Notes under the pieces: model-generated
Seen by the model: the letters and a program-made list of their open reading frames with translations, nothing else
The model's database searches: none
Told to the model about the DNA's origin: nothing
In this document: piece by piece, positions 26,576-34,974 of the stretch
Numbering within the stretch: the stretch's first letter is position 1
Layout of the letters: every line of letters begins with the position of its first letter
Program-made: the position numbers and the translations under genes
NCBI GenBank assembly: GCA_944323115.1
Contig: CALURG010000074.1
Span: forward strand, 1-54,601
Origin: Candidatus Gastranaerophilales bacterium
GTDB lineage: Bacteria; Cyanobacteriota; Vampirovibrionia; Gastranaerophilales; Gastranaerophilaceae
DNA length: 54,601 nucleotides
Direction of reading: 5' to 3'

Positions 26576-26980
26576 ATGATAAACAAAACCACAATACTTT
26601 TAATACAAAACAATCTGAAAACAATTTCTGACTTAACAGAAAGATGTATTGATGCAGGTATTTGTGAAAAAAATATTTTTTCTGTTTCCGATGCCGAATC
26701 TGCTGAAAGATATCTTGAAATTGCAGGTGTATCTTATGTAATTATAGATGCAGATTTATACAATTATGTAATTGCTTCAATAATTGAAAAATTCTCCGAA
26801 TATTTCCCCATACAAACTATAATAACAAATGCAAAACAGGAACAAATGACTTTGCGTATGTTAAATGATAAGTCATTAACGTTTTTAAAATCTTCAGATG
26901 ATTTGTACAATGTTTTGCATTCAAATACAAGATATGTATCTTATCCATATACTGAAATATCAAGTTTACAAAATATATAA
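26576..26980 (+). CDS. degenerate receiver-like protein, 134 aa
   Basis: The fold pattern of a receiver domain is visible: strand TTILLIQNN, strand YVIIDADL with Asp at the phospho-acceptor position, strand QTIITNA and LTFLKSS with a Lys. The acidic pair that binds magnesium at the end of strand one is replaced by Gln-Asn-Asn, so normal phosphorylation is unlikely. It has no output domain. AGAGGAATTAGAGA precedes the ATG, giving a fair start. A strong terminator follows. It may be a pseudo-receiver acting by protein contact. Confidence 0.65.
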   Translation: MINKTTILLIQNNLKTISDLTERCIDAGICEKNIFSVSDAESAERYLEIAGVSYVIIDADLYNYVIASIIEKFSEYFPIQTIITNAKQEQMTLRMLNDKSLTFLKSSDDLYNVLHSNTRYVSYPYTEISSLQNI

Positions 26981-27007
26981 TTTATTTATCATCCCTGTTT
27001 AGACTGT

Positions 27008-27039
27008 GCTGTTGAACCCCTATTCAACAGCTTTTTTTT
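27008..27039 (+). terminator. terminator after the pseudo-receiver gene
   Basis: A 9-bp stem (GCTGTTGAA with TTCAACAGC) with a 6-base loop is followed by eight T. The structured repeat, copy 2, begins one base later. Confidence 0.9.
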
Positions 27040-27040
27040 G

Positions 27041-27176
27041 CGAAATCGGACGGGGCTGAAGCGAAGCGGAACGCCCCTTGCGAGCGGAAACGTTGAGTTT
27101 TCGTGAGCGTCCGTATTTCAAGAGGCGGATTCCGTGCGGGCACGCCGTGTGAGCAAAGCGAACCCAGTGCCCATGT
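27041..27176 (+). repeat. intergenic structured element, copy 2
   Basis: It shares the three-way junction with copy 1. The outer stem is 27042-27052 with 27108-27119 (one bulged T). The first hairpin is GGGC 27053-27056 with GCCC 27073-27076. The second hairpin is 27085-27091 with 27097-27103 around the loop GTTGA, as in copy 1. Several pairs differ from copy 1 on both sides (for example A-T becomes G-C in the outer stem). Its 3' tail matches copy 3 (GGATTCCGTGCGG against AAATTCCATGCGG). GGGCAC (27138-27143) can pair with GTGCCC (27168-27173). Confidence 0.7.
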
Positions 27177-27267
27177 GAACAAGGTTGATGAAATGGAGAA
27201 ATTTTATTATATTATTTCGAAATTGAATACTAAACCTTGTGAACGCCGGTAATCCAAGACAGCAAAT

Positions 27268-28182
27268 TTAAACCTTTTGAACAACAATTCCAACCCACTG
27301 TTCTTGAGTCATTGTTTCAACAATTTTTAGCCCAAGATTTTCTATTGCCTCAAGAACAATCGGCTTTTTTTCATCAAGTATGCCGCTTAAAACCATATAA
27401 GAAGAAGGTTTCATAATAGCCTTCAAATCACCCATGATTTCGGCCAAAACATTATGCAAAATATTTGCACAAACAAAATCAAACTGTTCACAAATCATAT
27501 CTGCTGTTGCACATGAAAAATCAATTTTGTTAAAAACACCGTTTACCTGAGCATTGTCTTGAGCAACATCAATAACCAGTGGGTCGTTATCAATTGCAAC
27601 AGCGTGAGCGGCTCCGAATTTTATTCCTGTTATTGCCAAAATACCTGAACCTGTGCCGATATCAGCAAGGTCATCACCTTGTTTGAGATATTTTTCTATT
27701 GCACGTATACAAAGCTGTGTAGTTGCATGAGTTCCCGTACCAAAAGCAGAGCCGGGATCGAGAGTAATCAAAACCTCGTCTTTTTGGGGAGTACATTCTT
27801 CCCAAGACGGACAAATAATCACATGGTCGGAAGCTTTTGTCGGTTTCCAATGCTCCTTCCATTTTTGAGACCAATCCTGGTTAATAACTTTTTGTGCTGA
27901 AATTTCCCAGCTGCCCAATTCTTCATCGGTAAAACCTTCTTCTTTCAGCTCTTCTTTTGCGTGGTCAAAAACTTTTTGGATTTCTGACGGTTTAAAGTCT
28001 TCTTCTTCGCACCTTATATAACCTTTGGCAATGTTGTTTGTAGTTTCTACAAGTTCCAGGTCTTTGTATTTTTCTTCCGCCTGAACAACACCTTCGCATT
28101 CGAAACGTTCAAAAAACACTTCGGTTACAAGTTCTATTGCATTAGGATTGATTTTTACAGAAATTTCAAAATAATCTTTCAT
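27268..28182 (-). CDS. prmA: ribosomal protein L11 methyltransferase
   Basis: This 304-aa SAM-dependent enzyme trimethylates ribosomal protein L11. The N-terminal substrate domain (residues 1-110) precedes the methyltransferase fold. Motif I is DIGTGSGILAI near residue 173, followed by AIDNDPLVIDVAQDNAQVN and the catalytic-loop motif ANILHNVL (family NILANPL). Its ATG overlaps the accA stop as TAATG, so it is translationally coupled to accA. It is the last gene of the minus-strand run from lptD and accD. The protein is slightly longer than usual at the N terminus, which is unremarkable. Confidence 0.95.
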   Translation of the reverse strand: MKDYFEISVKINPNAIELVTEVFFERFECEGVVQAEEKYKDLELVETTNNIAKGYIRCEEEDFKPSEIQKVFDHAKEELKEEGFTDEELGSWEISAQKVINQDWSQKWKEHWKPTKASDHVIICPSWEECTPQKDEVLITLDPGSAFGTGTHATTQLCIRAIEKYLKQGDDLADIGTGSGILAITGIKFGAAHAVAIDNDPLVIDVAQDNAQVNGVFNKIDFSCATADMICEQFDFVCANILHNVLAEIMGDLKAIMKPSSYMVLSGILDEKKPIVLEAIENLGLKIVETMTQEQWVGIVVQKV

Positions 28183-29129
28183 TAAGAGTTAAAAACTCCC
28201 ATTCTTCTAAACTTGTTGTATCTGTCGTCTTTGAGCTGCTGAGGAGTCATATTTTTGTACTCATCAAGAGCAAGCAGGAGTTCTTTTTTGAGTTCCTCTC
28301 CCATAGCTTCATAATCATAGTGAGCACCGCCCAAAGGCTCTTTGACAATTCCGTCAATTATATTGTATTTCAACAAATCAGGGCCTGTAATTTTTAATGC
28401 GTCAGCAGCTTCTGCTGCCTTTGCGGCGTCTCTCCAGAGAATTGAAGCACAGCCTTCGGGTGAAATTACCGTATAATAAGCATGTTCAAGGACAAGAACT
28501 TTGTTTGCAACAGCAAGACCGAGAGCACCGCCGGAACAGCCTTCACCCGTAATTACTGCAATTATCGGAACTTCAAGTTTTGCCATTTCTTTAAGATTAA
28601 CCGCAATAGCAATACCCTGACCGTGTTCTTCCGCTTTGATTCCGGGATAAGCACCGGGTGTGTCAATCAGCGTAATAATAGGAAGTCCGAATCTGTTTGC
28701 GTGTTCAAACAAACGGAGTGCTTTTCTGTAACCTTCCGGCTGCGGCATACCAAAATTGTAAATAAGATTTTCTTTTGTGGACTTGCCTTTTACCGTGCCG
28801 ACAATCATAACCGGTTTATCATTTATCCTTGCAACACCGCCCACGATAGCTCTGTCGTCAGTACCTTCTCTGTCGCCGTGCATTTCGACAAAATCTTCCG
28901 TTATAAGATTTATATAATCAAAAAAGTTCGGACGATTCGGGTGTCTGGCTATTTGAAGCTTTTGAACGGGTTTTAAGTTTTCATACAGTTCTTTTTTGTA
29001 TTCGTGAGACTGCTGTTCAAAAACTTCTATCTCTTTTGATAAGTCCATGCCTGATTCTTCGCTCATTTTTTTAAGTTCTTCTATTTTTTCTTCTATCTTT
29101 GTTATAGGTTTTTCAAAATCAAGTTTCAT
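28182..29129 (-). CDS. accA: acetyl-CoA carboxylase carboxyltransferase subunit alpha
   Basis: This 315-aa subunit moves carboxyl from biotin to acetyl-CoA to make malonyl-CoA, together with AccD. An N-terminal helical region precedes the crotonase-type core, with DRAIVGG, GRPQPEGYRKALR-type and VPIIAVITGEGCSGGALG motifs near residues 90-200. The length is typical (about 315-325). It starts 29 bases after the accD stop and overlaps prmA, so the genes share an operon. The biotin carrier and carboxylase subunits are not in the window. birA at 39859 would charge the carrier. Confidence 0.96.
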   Translation of the reverse strand: MKLDFEKPITKIEEKIEELKKMSEESGMDLSKEIEVFEQQSHEYKKELYENLKPVQKLQIARHPNRPNFFDYINLITEDFVEMHGDREGTDDRAIVGGVARINDKPVMIVGTVKGKSTKENLIYNFGMPQPEGYRKALRLFEHANRFGLPIITLIDTPGAYPGIKAEEHGQGIAIAVNLKEMAKLEVPIIAVITGEGCSGGALGLAVANKVLVLEHAYYTVISPEGCASILWRDAAKAAEAADALKITGPDLLKYNIIDGIVKEPLGGAHYDYEAMGEELKKELLLALDEYKNMTPQQLKDDRYNKFRRMGVFNS

Positions 29130-29158
29130 AATATTCTATTCCGATTAAACTTATGTCT

Positions 29159-30031
29159 TTAACGTTTTGCTGCATGATGAATTTTAAGAATTTTTGAAAG
29201 AGTATCTTTCAATTCGCTTCTTTTTGCAATCATATCAATCTGCCCGTGCTTCATAAGATACTCGGCAGTTTGAAAGTCGGCAGGGAGTTTTTGTCTTATA
29301 GTTTGTTCGATAACCCTTCTTCCTGCAAAACCAATACGGGCACCCTGTTCTGCAATAATAATATCACCGATAGTGCCAAAGCTTGCCGTAACTCCGCCGA
29401 ATGTCGGATCAGTAAGGATATTTATATAAAGAAGTTTTGCATCATTCAGCTTTGCAACAGCACAGCTTGTCTTTGCCATTTGCATTAAAGAAAGTGCACT
29501 TTCCTGCATTCTCGCACCGCCTGAAGCAGTAACCGTCACAACAGGGAGGCCTTTTTCCAGTGCAAGTTCAATAATTTTTGTAACTTTTTCCCCGACAACA
29601 CTGCCCATTGAACCGCCCATGTATTCAAAATCCATAACGGCACAGGCAATTTCTTCGCCGTTAACTTTTCCGATACCGGTGATAACAGCATCGTTGAGGT
29701 TTGTTTTTTCTTTTGCTTTTTGTTGTCTTTCTTTGTACGATTCCGTATCCACAAAATCTAGCGGGTCTGAAGGTGCAATATTTTCAAAATATTCCTTGAA
29801 TGTACCTTCATCAAAAAGCTGTTTGATTCTTGTTCTTGCATTTATCCTAAAATGATAACCGCACTGAGGACAAACCATCATGTGGTGTTCCAGTTCTTTT
29901 CTCGGAAGCTGGGCATTGCAGTTAAAACACTTTACCCACAGTTTTCCAATGTTGTCATCTATTTTAGGATCAATCGGACGGGCCGCATGTTGTTCTTCTT
30001 TTCTGGTTTCAAACCAATCTTTTAGAGTCAT
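29159..30031 (-). CDS. accD: acetyl-CoA carboxylase carboxyltransferase subunit beta
   Basis: This 290-aa subunit has an N-terminal zinc ribbon with two CxxC pairs (CFNC near residue 36 and CPQC near residue 55). The crotonase-type core follows, with VMDFEYMGGSMGSVVGEK and the oxyanion motif SGGARMQE near residues 165-172. Length and layout are typical. The ATG at 30031 is clear. Only about 70 bases separate it from lptD upstream and 29 from accA downstream, giving one lipid and envelope transcription run. Confidence 0.96.
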   Translation of the reverse strand: MTLKDWFETRKEEQHAARPIDPKIDDNIGKLWVKCFNCNAQLPRKELEHHMMVCPQCGYHFRINARTRIKQLFDEGTFKEYFENIAPSDPLDFVDTESYKERQQKAKEKTNLNDAVITGIGKVNGEEIACAVMDFEYMGGSMGSVVGEKVTKIIELALEKGLPVVTVTASGGARMQESALSLMQMAKTSCAVAKLNDAKLLYINILTDPTFGGVTASFGTIGDIIIAEQGARIGFAGRRVIEQTIRQKLPADFQTAEYLMKHGQIDMIAKRSELKDTLSKILKIHHAAKR

Positions 30032-30101
30032 TTGGATATATTCCCCTTGTCAAAATTTCAAGTTTTTCTACATTATACTACAAATGTTTTTTATGTTAAT
30101 T

Positions 30102-32165
30102 TTACATTCCCGGCGGTCTGATAAGTGACGGCTGAAGCATTGTTCCGCCTGGCATCATGTTGAAACCGGGATTGTAATCGTCATAATCTTTGACAGATCT
30201 GTCCATCGGGTCAAGTGCTTTCTTTCTTTTTTCTTCTTCGGCTTTTTTCTTTTGGGCAGCCATTCTTTCTTTTTCTTTTTTGTTGTGCTGACCGATTGCC
30301 TCAGGGTCGTTTAAGACAAGTCTTTTAAACTGCATATCAGAGTTTTCAGCACTGACATTCATCGTGATACCCATTGTCGCATTTTGACGATATGCATCAT
30401 AACCTATCATAAATTTCAGATCATCAGGCCCTATAAGAGCATAGAATCTGTTTTCCTGAAGCATTTTATCATTCGGTGTATCATCAGACACAACAATTGT
30501 AGCACTGTACATAAGTGTAAGATATTTTGAAATTCTTAAAGATTCGCCCAGTACTACGTTAGATTTTCCGTAAAAGTTTTTATCGAAATAAAACGGAGAA
30601 TCTCCGGCCTGACCGCCTTGAAAATACCCTATATACTGCTGCCAAGAGCGATATTGTGTGCTCAAATACGGGCCGGCTCTGACCACACCCATTGTGTCGC
30701 CCGTTCCGTACAAAGCGGCATGGGTTTGTACATTTACACCAAAATCAAATGCAAATTGGTGATCCAAATCTTTATATTTAAACAATGATTTTTGTGAAGA
30801 GGTCTGCCATGCAAATTTTGTTGTGGAAAAATCGCTTTCCCAGTCTTTATAATAACCGCCTACAAATCTGTTTTGAAAACGAATACCAAGATCATCTATG
30901 TCGTAATTTTTGTGGTGTATCAGCTGGAAGCCATATTTCGGCATTCTGCCGCCGAGAAAGAAGTTGTTCATATAAGAGTTTACACCGTATTGCAAACTCA
31001 AGTTGTCCGTAATTTCCTGATCCCCGCGAACAACAAACTTGCTGTGAGAACTTGACCAGCCAAAAGCAGTTCTGTTCTTGTCTGTCATAAAGCGGCCCAA
31101 TGCACCGACTCCGATTTCTCCGTCACCATGTGTCAGGGCGGGACCTATTTTTAGGGTTGAAGAATTCGGCGTTTGAAAAACTATACCCGGAGAAACAAAT
31201 GCACCAAAGTTTCTCAAAGAACCGAGTTCAAGCATGTTTGTCTCGATATATTTTTGCTCTTTGTCCGTATACAATTTTACTTTTCCGGATGAAGCTATTT
31301 TTGTATCTTTAAGATAAATATCGGCATTTTTTAAAGTAGCTATATCTCTGTCTTTGTAACTGTCGATTACTATGGTTTTTGCTTTGAGTCTCCATCTGTC
31401 GTCATATTTTTCTTTGATAAAATAATTTTTGGGAATAGCTTCTTCTATCATCGGGTTGTCAAATCCGAACAAAGGACGGGATGTAAAGTGATAAAAAGCT
31501 TTGTCGTTAAATGTAACTTTACCGTCCAACGCTTCTGTTTTTGCGTCATACACGATACCCTGTTTTGCCCTGATTTTGATAGCCATATGATTCAAGACAG
31601 GATGTGTCATCATGGCATTGTTGTCATTTAAGTCAACTTGAATATATTCACCGTTAATTTTTTGACCTTCTTTTACAAGTACTACATTTCCATAGCCTTT
31701 TACGTAGTTTGTGTCATGATTAAATATAATTTTGTCGGCATAAAGAACGGAATTTTCGCTCGGAAAAGACACTTTGGCATTGCCTGCCGCTTCAAACTCG
31801 TGTCTTTCAGGAAAATATTCTATTGTATCGCTGTCAACAAGCACTTCTGTAGCTGGTTCGTCGGAATTTTCATCGTTTCTTTTGTTTTTTGCCTGTTTTT
31901 CAGTTTTTTGTGTCTTTGAAAAAAGCTTTTTGTTTTGTTCAGAGTCTTCTTTTTTCTCTTCAGAAACAACTTTGTCTTTGTCTGTTGATTTGTCTTCTTC
32001 TACAGACTTGTTGTCTTTGATTTCAGAATCCAAAACATCCGTTTTTTGTTCTTCCTGAACACTTGTATTTTGCGGAACATCAAGAGTTTCTGCGGCATAA
32101 ACAAATTTTGTGCCGGCACTTATAAAAAATATTAAGACTATTGCGAGTATCAGTTTTTTGTTCAC
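30102..32165 (-). CDS. lptD: LptD-like outer-membrane LPS assembly protein
   Basis: This 687-aa protein begins with a signal peptide ending near residue 25 (FVYAAE). Residues 30-105 are a Lys/Glu/Asp-rich linker. An OstA/LptA-type beta-jellyroll (about 107-245) carries VDSDTIEYFPERHEFEAAGNAKV-type strands. A beta-rich region (270-640) has alternating aromatic strands and should form the outer-membrane barrel. The tail is basic, then Pro/Gly/Met-rich. LptD inserts LPS into the outer leaflet. The barrel is diverged and shorter than the proteobacterial one, as is usual in Cyanobacteria-like lineages. It follows the M23 peptidase by 19 bases. Confidence 0.75.
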   Translation of the reverse strand: MNKKLILAIVLIFFISAGTKFVYAAETLDVPQNTSVQEEQKTDVLDSEIKDNKSVEEDKSTDKDKVVSEEKKEDSEQNKKLFSKTQKTEKQAKNKRNDENSDEPATEVLVDSDTIEYFPERHEFEAAGNAKVSFPSENSVLYADKIIFNHDTNYVKGYGNVVLVKEGQKINGEYIQVDLNDNNAMMTHPVLNHMAIKIRAKQGIVYDAKTEALDGKVTFNDKAFYHFTSRPLFGFDNPMIEEAIPKNYFIKEKYDDRWRLKAKTIVIDSYKDRDIATLKNADIYLKDTKIASSGKVKLYTDKEQKYIETNMLELGSLRNFGAFVSPGIVFQTPNSSTLKIGPALTHGDGEIGVGALGRFMTDKNRTAFGWSSSHSKFVVRGDQEITDNLSLQYGVNSYMNNFFLGGRMPKYGFQLIHHKNYDIDDLGIRFQNRFVGGYYKDWESDFSTTKFAWQTSSQKSLFKYKDLDHQFAFDFGVNVQTHAALYGTGDTMGVVRAGPYLSTQYRSWQQYIGYFQGGQAGDSPFYFDKNFYGKSNVVLGESLRISKYLTLMYSATIVVSDDTPNDKMLQENRFYALIGPDDLKFMIGYDAYRQNATMGITMNVSAENSDMQFKRLVLNDPEAIGQHNKKEKERMAAQKKKAEEEKRKKALDPMDRSVKDYDDYNPGFNMMPGGTMLQPSLIRPPGM

Positions 32166-32184
32166 AAATTCACCTTTTTGTTTT

Positions 32185-33327
32185 TTATATGTAATTCAAA
32201 GGATTTTGCGGTTTTCCGTTTACACGAACCTCAAAATGGCAATGAGGCCCTGTGCTGTATCCTGTAGAACCTTCGTATCCTATAACTTGGCCTTTCATAA
32301 CCGTCTGGCCGGGACTTACTATATAGTTTGACATATGAGCGTACAAGGTAGTAGTCGGTTTGCCGTTAATAAGTCCGTGATCAAGGATAACAACTTTTCC
32401 GTAGCCGCCGTACCATCCGGAATAAATAACTTTTCCGGAGTTTGCAGCACGTATTTTCCCGCCGTTTATTCCACCTATGTCTATACCCGAATGGAAGACC
32501 GTTCTTTTAAAAATAGGATGTGTTCTATATCCGAAAGGAGATGTTATAGGGCCTGCTATCGGCTTCATAAATCCGGAAACTACTTTGACTGTAGTGCCTT
32601 GTGTATTTTGTTTTATCATTTTACCGAGAGCTTCAGACTGTTTTGCCAGTTCTCTTTCCGCTTTTTCATAGTAAGCCCGGTTTGTTCTGTATTTTTGAAT
32701 AGAGCTTTCGTTCTGGCTTATTGCTCCTTGAATATATTGCTGTTGTGCATTTATGTTTTTTATTGAATAGGCGATTATTGTCTTTTGCTGCTCTATTTGG
32801 TTTCTCAAAAGAGCAATCCGTCTTGATTTTTCCTTGAGAAATGCAAGTCTTTTTTTGTCTTTTTTGGTAATAATATTTTGATAATATATTCGATCAAGGA
32901 ACGTATTTATATCGGTAGTGGAGAGCAAAAGCTGGAAAAGACCTTTTCTCTGCTTTTTAAATATCTGTCTGATCCTGTTTTTTGATTGAAATTCTGTCGC
33001 TGAATAATCCTGCAATGTGGCAGAGAGGTTTCGTTCCGCTTCTGACAGTTGTTCTTCGGCATTTTGATATTGTTTTTTTGAATTTTTCAGATTTTTTTGT
33101 GCATTTTCGAGTCTTTGCTGGTTTCTGTACAGCTTGTTTGTTTCAATTGTTTCAAGTCTTTTGAGTCTGACAACTTTTGCATGCGTTTCTTTTCTCTTTT
33201 TTTCAATGTGGCTCTGGTTACACAAAGCACTCGGTGTAAAAGAGATTAACAAAATTATTACAAAAAAAGCCTTGATAAATTTTTGAATACGGCTGTTTTT
33301 TTTATGTGCCAAATTGAATTTGGTCAT
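32185..33327 (-). CDS. M23 peptidase with coiled-coil N terminus (EnvC/NlpD-like)
   Basis: This 380-aa protein has a membrane-targeting segment at about residues 17-36 (ending SALC). A long coiled coil (about 38-250) is typical of EnvC and cyanobacterial homologues. An LytM/M23 domain occupies about 258-378. Zinc ligands are visible: His and Asp in HSGIDIGG (HxxxD) and the HCHFE motif near the end. Because the ligands are intact it is probably an active murein endopeptidase rather than only an activator. It acts in the periplasm, perhaps in cell separation together with the amidase at 41276. It precedes lptD by 19 bases. Confidence 0.9.
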   Translation of the reverse strand: MTKFNLAHKKNSRIQKFIKAFFVIILLISFTPSALCNQSHIEKKRKETHAKVVRLKRLETIETNKLYRNQQRLENAQKNLKNSKKQYQNAEEQLSEAERNLSATLQDYSATEFQSKNRIRQIFKKQRKGLFQLLLSTTDINTFLDRIYYQNIITKKDKKRLAFLKEKSRRIALLRNQIEQQKTIIAYSIKNINAQQQYIQGAISQNESSIQKYRTNRAYYEKAERELAKQSEALGKMIKQNTQGTTVKVVSGFMKPIAGPITSPFGYRTHPIFKRTVFHSGIDIGGINGGKIRAANSGKVIYSGWYGGYGKVVILDHGLINGKPTTTLYAHMSNYIVSPGQTVMKGQVIGYEGSTGYSTGPHCHFEVRVNGKPQNPLNYI

Positions 33328-33378
33328 TAATGATGGTACCCGTCTTTTCCAAATACAACTTAAGATATTACGATTTTA

Positions 33379-33486
33379 TTACCTGCCTGTAATAAATGCT
33401 ACCAAAATTGGTGCAAACATAAATAATAAAAACGAAATAGCTATTATTCCCACTATTAATTTTTGATTTTTTCTGAAAAATTCCAT
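33379..33486 (-). CDS. 35-aa single-span membrane peptide
   Basis: This short frame starts with ATG (33484-33486) and stops with TAA (33379-33381). It encodes a basic N terminus (MEFFRKNQK) followed by a hydrophobic span of about 21 residues (IVGIIAISF to AFITG) and a final Arg, an ideal inside-positive membrane peptide. GGAT lies about 8 bases before the ATG, a weak Shine-Dalgarno site. It fills the gap between the YhcH-family gene and the M23 peptidase, on the same strand. I know no family, but the gene-like features are unlikely by chance. Confidence 0.5.
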   Translation of the reverse strand: MEFFRKNQKLIVGIIAISFLLFMFAPILVAFITGR

Positions 33487-33581
33487 TATTTTTATCCAAA
33501 AATTTCAACAATAATATTTTACATGTAAAAAACATCTTTTACAAGAAATTTACAACCTGCAAAGTGCCAAAATGTAACATT

Positions 33582-34049
33582 TTAGACTATTTTAATCTTT
33601 ACTACCGCTTTTTTTACATAGGTTGAATTTTCAATTGTAATGCAGGGCATATGTGCATCTTGCGGGGTGAATATCAAAAAAGTATTTTCATCGGCGTTTA
33701 CAAAAGTTTTATAAGGAGTTTTGTTTTCAAGAAAGACTATATCATTTTTGTCATCATAAAATGTAGTTTCTTTGCAATTTTTTATATTTTCATATCCTAT
33801 TTCTTCTCGGCCTGTTATTATAAATTGAACATCCGCATATTTTTTGTGTGCTTCAAATTTGCCTTCCAATTCAGATTTTGTTTCATAATCCTGAACGGAA
33901 ACAAAAATTTCTTCTCCGTCTATAGAGTATTTTCCGTTTTCTAGATTTTTTAAATCAACAGATTTGAGATATTCAAAAGCTTTTTTGTATCTTTCGCCCA
34001 GTACATAATACATTTCGGCGTTTTCAAGTTTATCAACTATCATATTCAT
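33582..34049 (-). CDS. YhcH/YjgK/YiaL family protein
   Basis: This 155-aa cytoplasmic protein of the cupin-like DUF386 family is linked in other bacteria to sugar or sialic-acid metabolism. Family features are visible: EAHKKYADVQFIITG near residue 87, the metal or ligand residues His in that strand, FLIFTPQDAHMPC near 130, and a final KKAVVKIKI strand. Two ATGs (34049 and 34043) are possible starts. No sugar genes lie nearby, so its substrate is unknown. It is the first gene on the minus-strand run leading to the M23 peptidase. Confidence 0.85.
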   Translation of the reverse strand: MNMIVDKLENAEMYYVLGERYKKAFEYLKSVDLKNLENGKYSIDGEEIFVSVQDYETKSELEGKFEAHKKYADVQFIITGREEIGYENIKNCKETTFYDDKNDIVFLENKTPYKTFVNADENTFLIFTPQDAHMPCITIENSTYVKKAVVKIKIV

Positions 34050-34149
34050 ACTCCTGTTTTTTTATTCGCATGTTAATAATAGCAAATTTTTATATTTATG
34101 TGTTTTATTATGATAGAATTTTGTTTGATTAGTATAAAATGATAGTTAT

Positions 34150-34857
34150 ATGTCAATAGCCGTAAATAAAAGAAACAATAACAAGAACGTATTCAGTTCT
34201 TTTCAAGATACAATGAATGCAAAAAGCGTTTATTCCACTTTGCACTACAAAAGAACTCACAGAATAGAAGAACCTGACAGAGCCACAAAAAACAAAATCG
34301 CAGCAGGTTCAATAATTGCAACCATACTGCCGATGATTTATTTTGCAAAAAAGCAAAACGGCTTAAAAAATATAATTGATTTGTTCAAAATCAAATATGA
34401 ACTGAAAGAAGTTCTTGCATTGAGCACGGCAAGTATTTTGGGCGGAGTTTTTTCGGGTATTGTTTTTGACAAAAACTCCGATAAAAAAAGAAAACTGAAA
34501 GAAGGCGTTTTCCAGTTTATGAATGCTACCGTACCGACTGCACTTGTCGGCGGAGCGATGAAACTTATTGAAGACAACACAAAATACCAAAATTCAAAAC
34601 GTGTCAAAATCGCTTCTATTGTGATTTCTTTGATTGCCGGTATGCCTCTTGCCGCTTGGCTTTCAAATATTATAAACGACCCGAAAGATAAAGAACCGGA
34701 TAGAAAATTAACACTGAAAGACTCTATTGTGAACATGGATGATGCTCTCGGGGCTCTTGTTGTAGCAAAAGTCCCTATAGTCGGAAAACTTCATCTCGAC
34801 AAACTCATGCCTGCAATATTTGCATGGTGCGGATACAGAGCAGGCCAAAGCAACTAG
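34150..34857 (+). CDS. hypothetical membrane protein, 235 aa
   Basis: I recognise no family. The N-terminal 45 residues are polar and basic. About four hydrophobic segments follow at residues 51-68, 78-104, 118-140 and 155-178, then near 200-230. Its opening MSIAVNKRNNN resembles the start of the 190-aa protein at 40591 (MSVSVVNN), and both have Gly/Ala-rich membrane segments. They may belong to a lineage-specific group. It stands alone before the EamA transporter, with a 117-base gap. The start has no strong Shine-Dalgarno site. Confidence 0.7.
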   Translation: MSIAVNKRNNNKNVFSSFQDTMNAKSVYSTLHYKRTHRIEEPDRATKNKIAAGSIIATILPMIYFAKKQNGLKNIIDLFKIKYELKEVLALSTASILGGVFSGIVFDKNSDKKRKLKEGVFQFMNATVPTALVGGAMKLIEDNTKYQNSKRVKIASIVISLIAGMPLAAWLSNIINDPKDKEPDRKLTLKDSIVNMDDALGALVVAKVPIVGKLHLDKLMPAIFAWCGYRAGQSN

Positions 34858-34974
34858 AATTTTGTAAAGTCTTTTTAAAATTCAACAAAGATTTTTAATA
34901 TTTTCAATTTTTGCTTTTTTATTTTATAAAGTATAACATCTTGTAAAGTAATAATTTTATTCAAGGAAGCAAAA

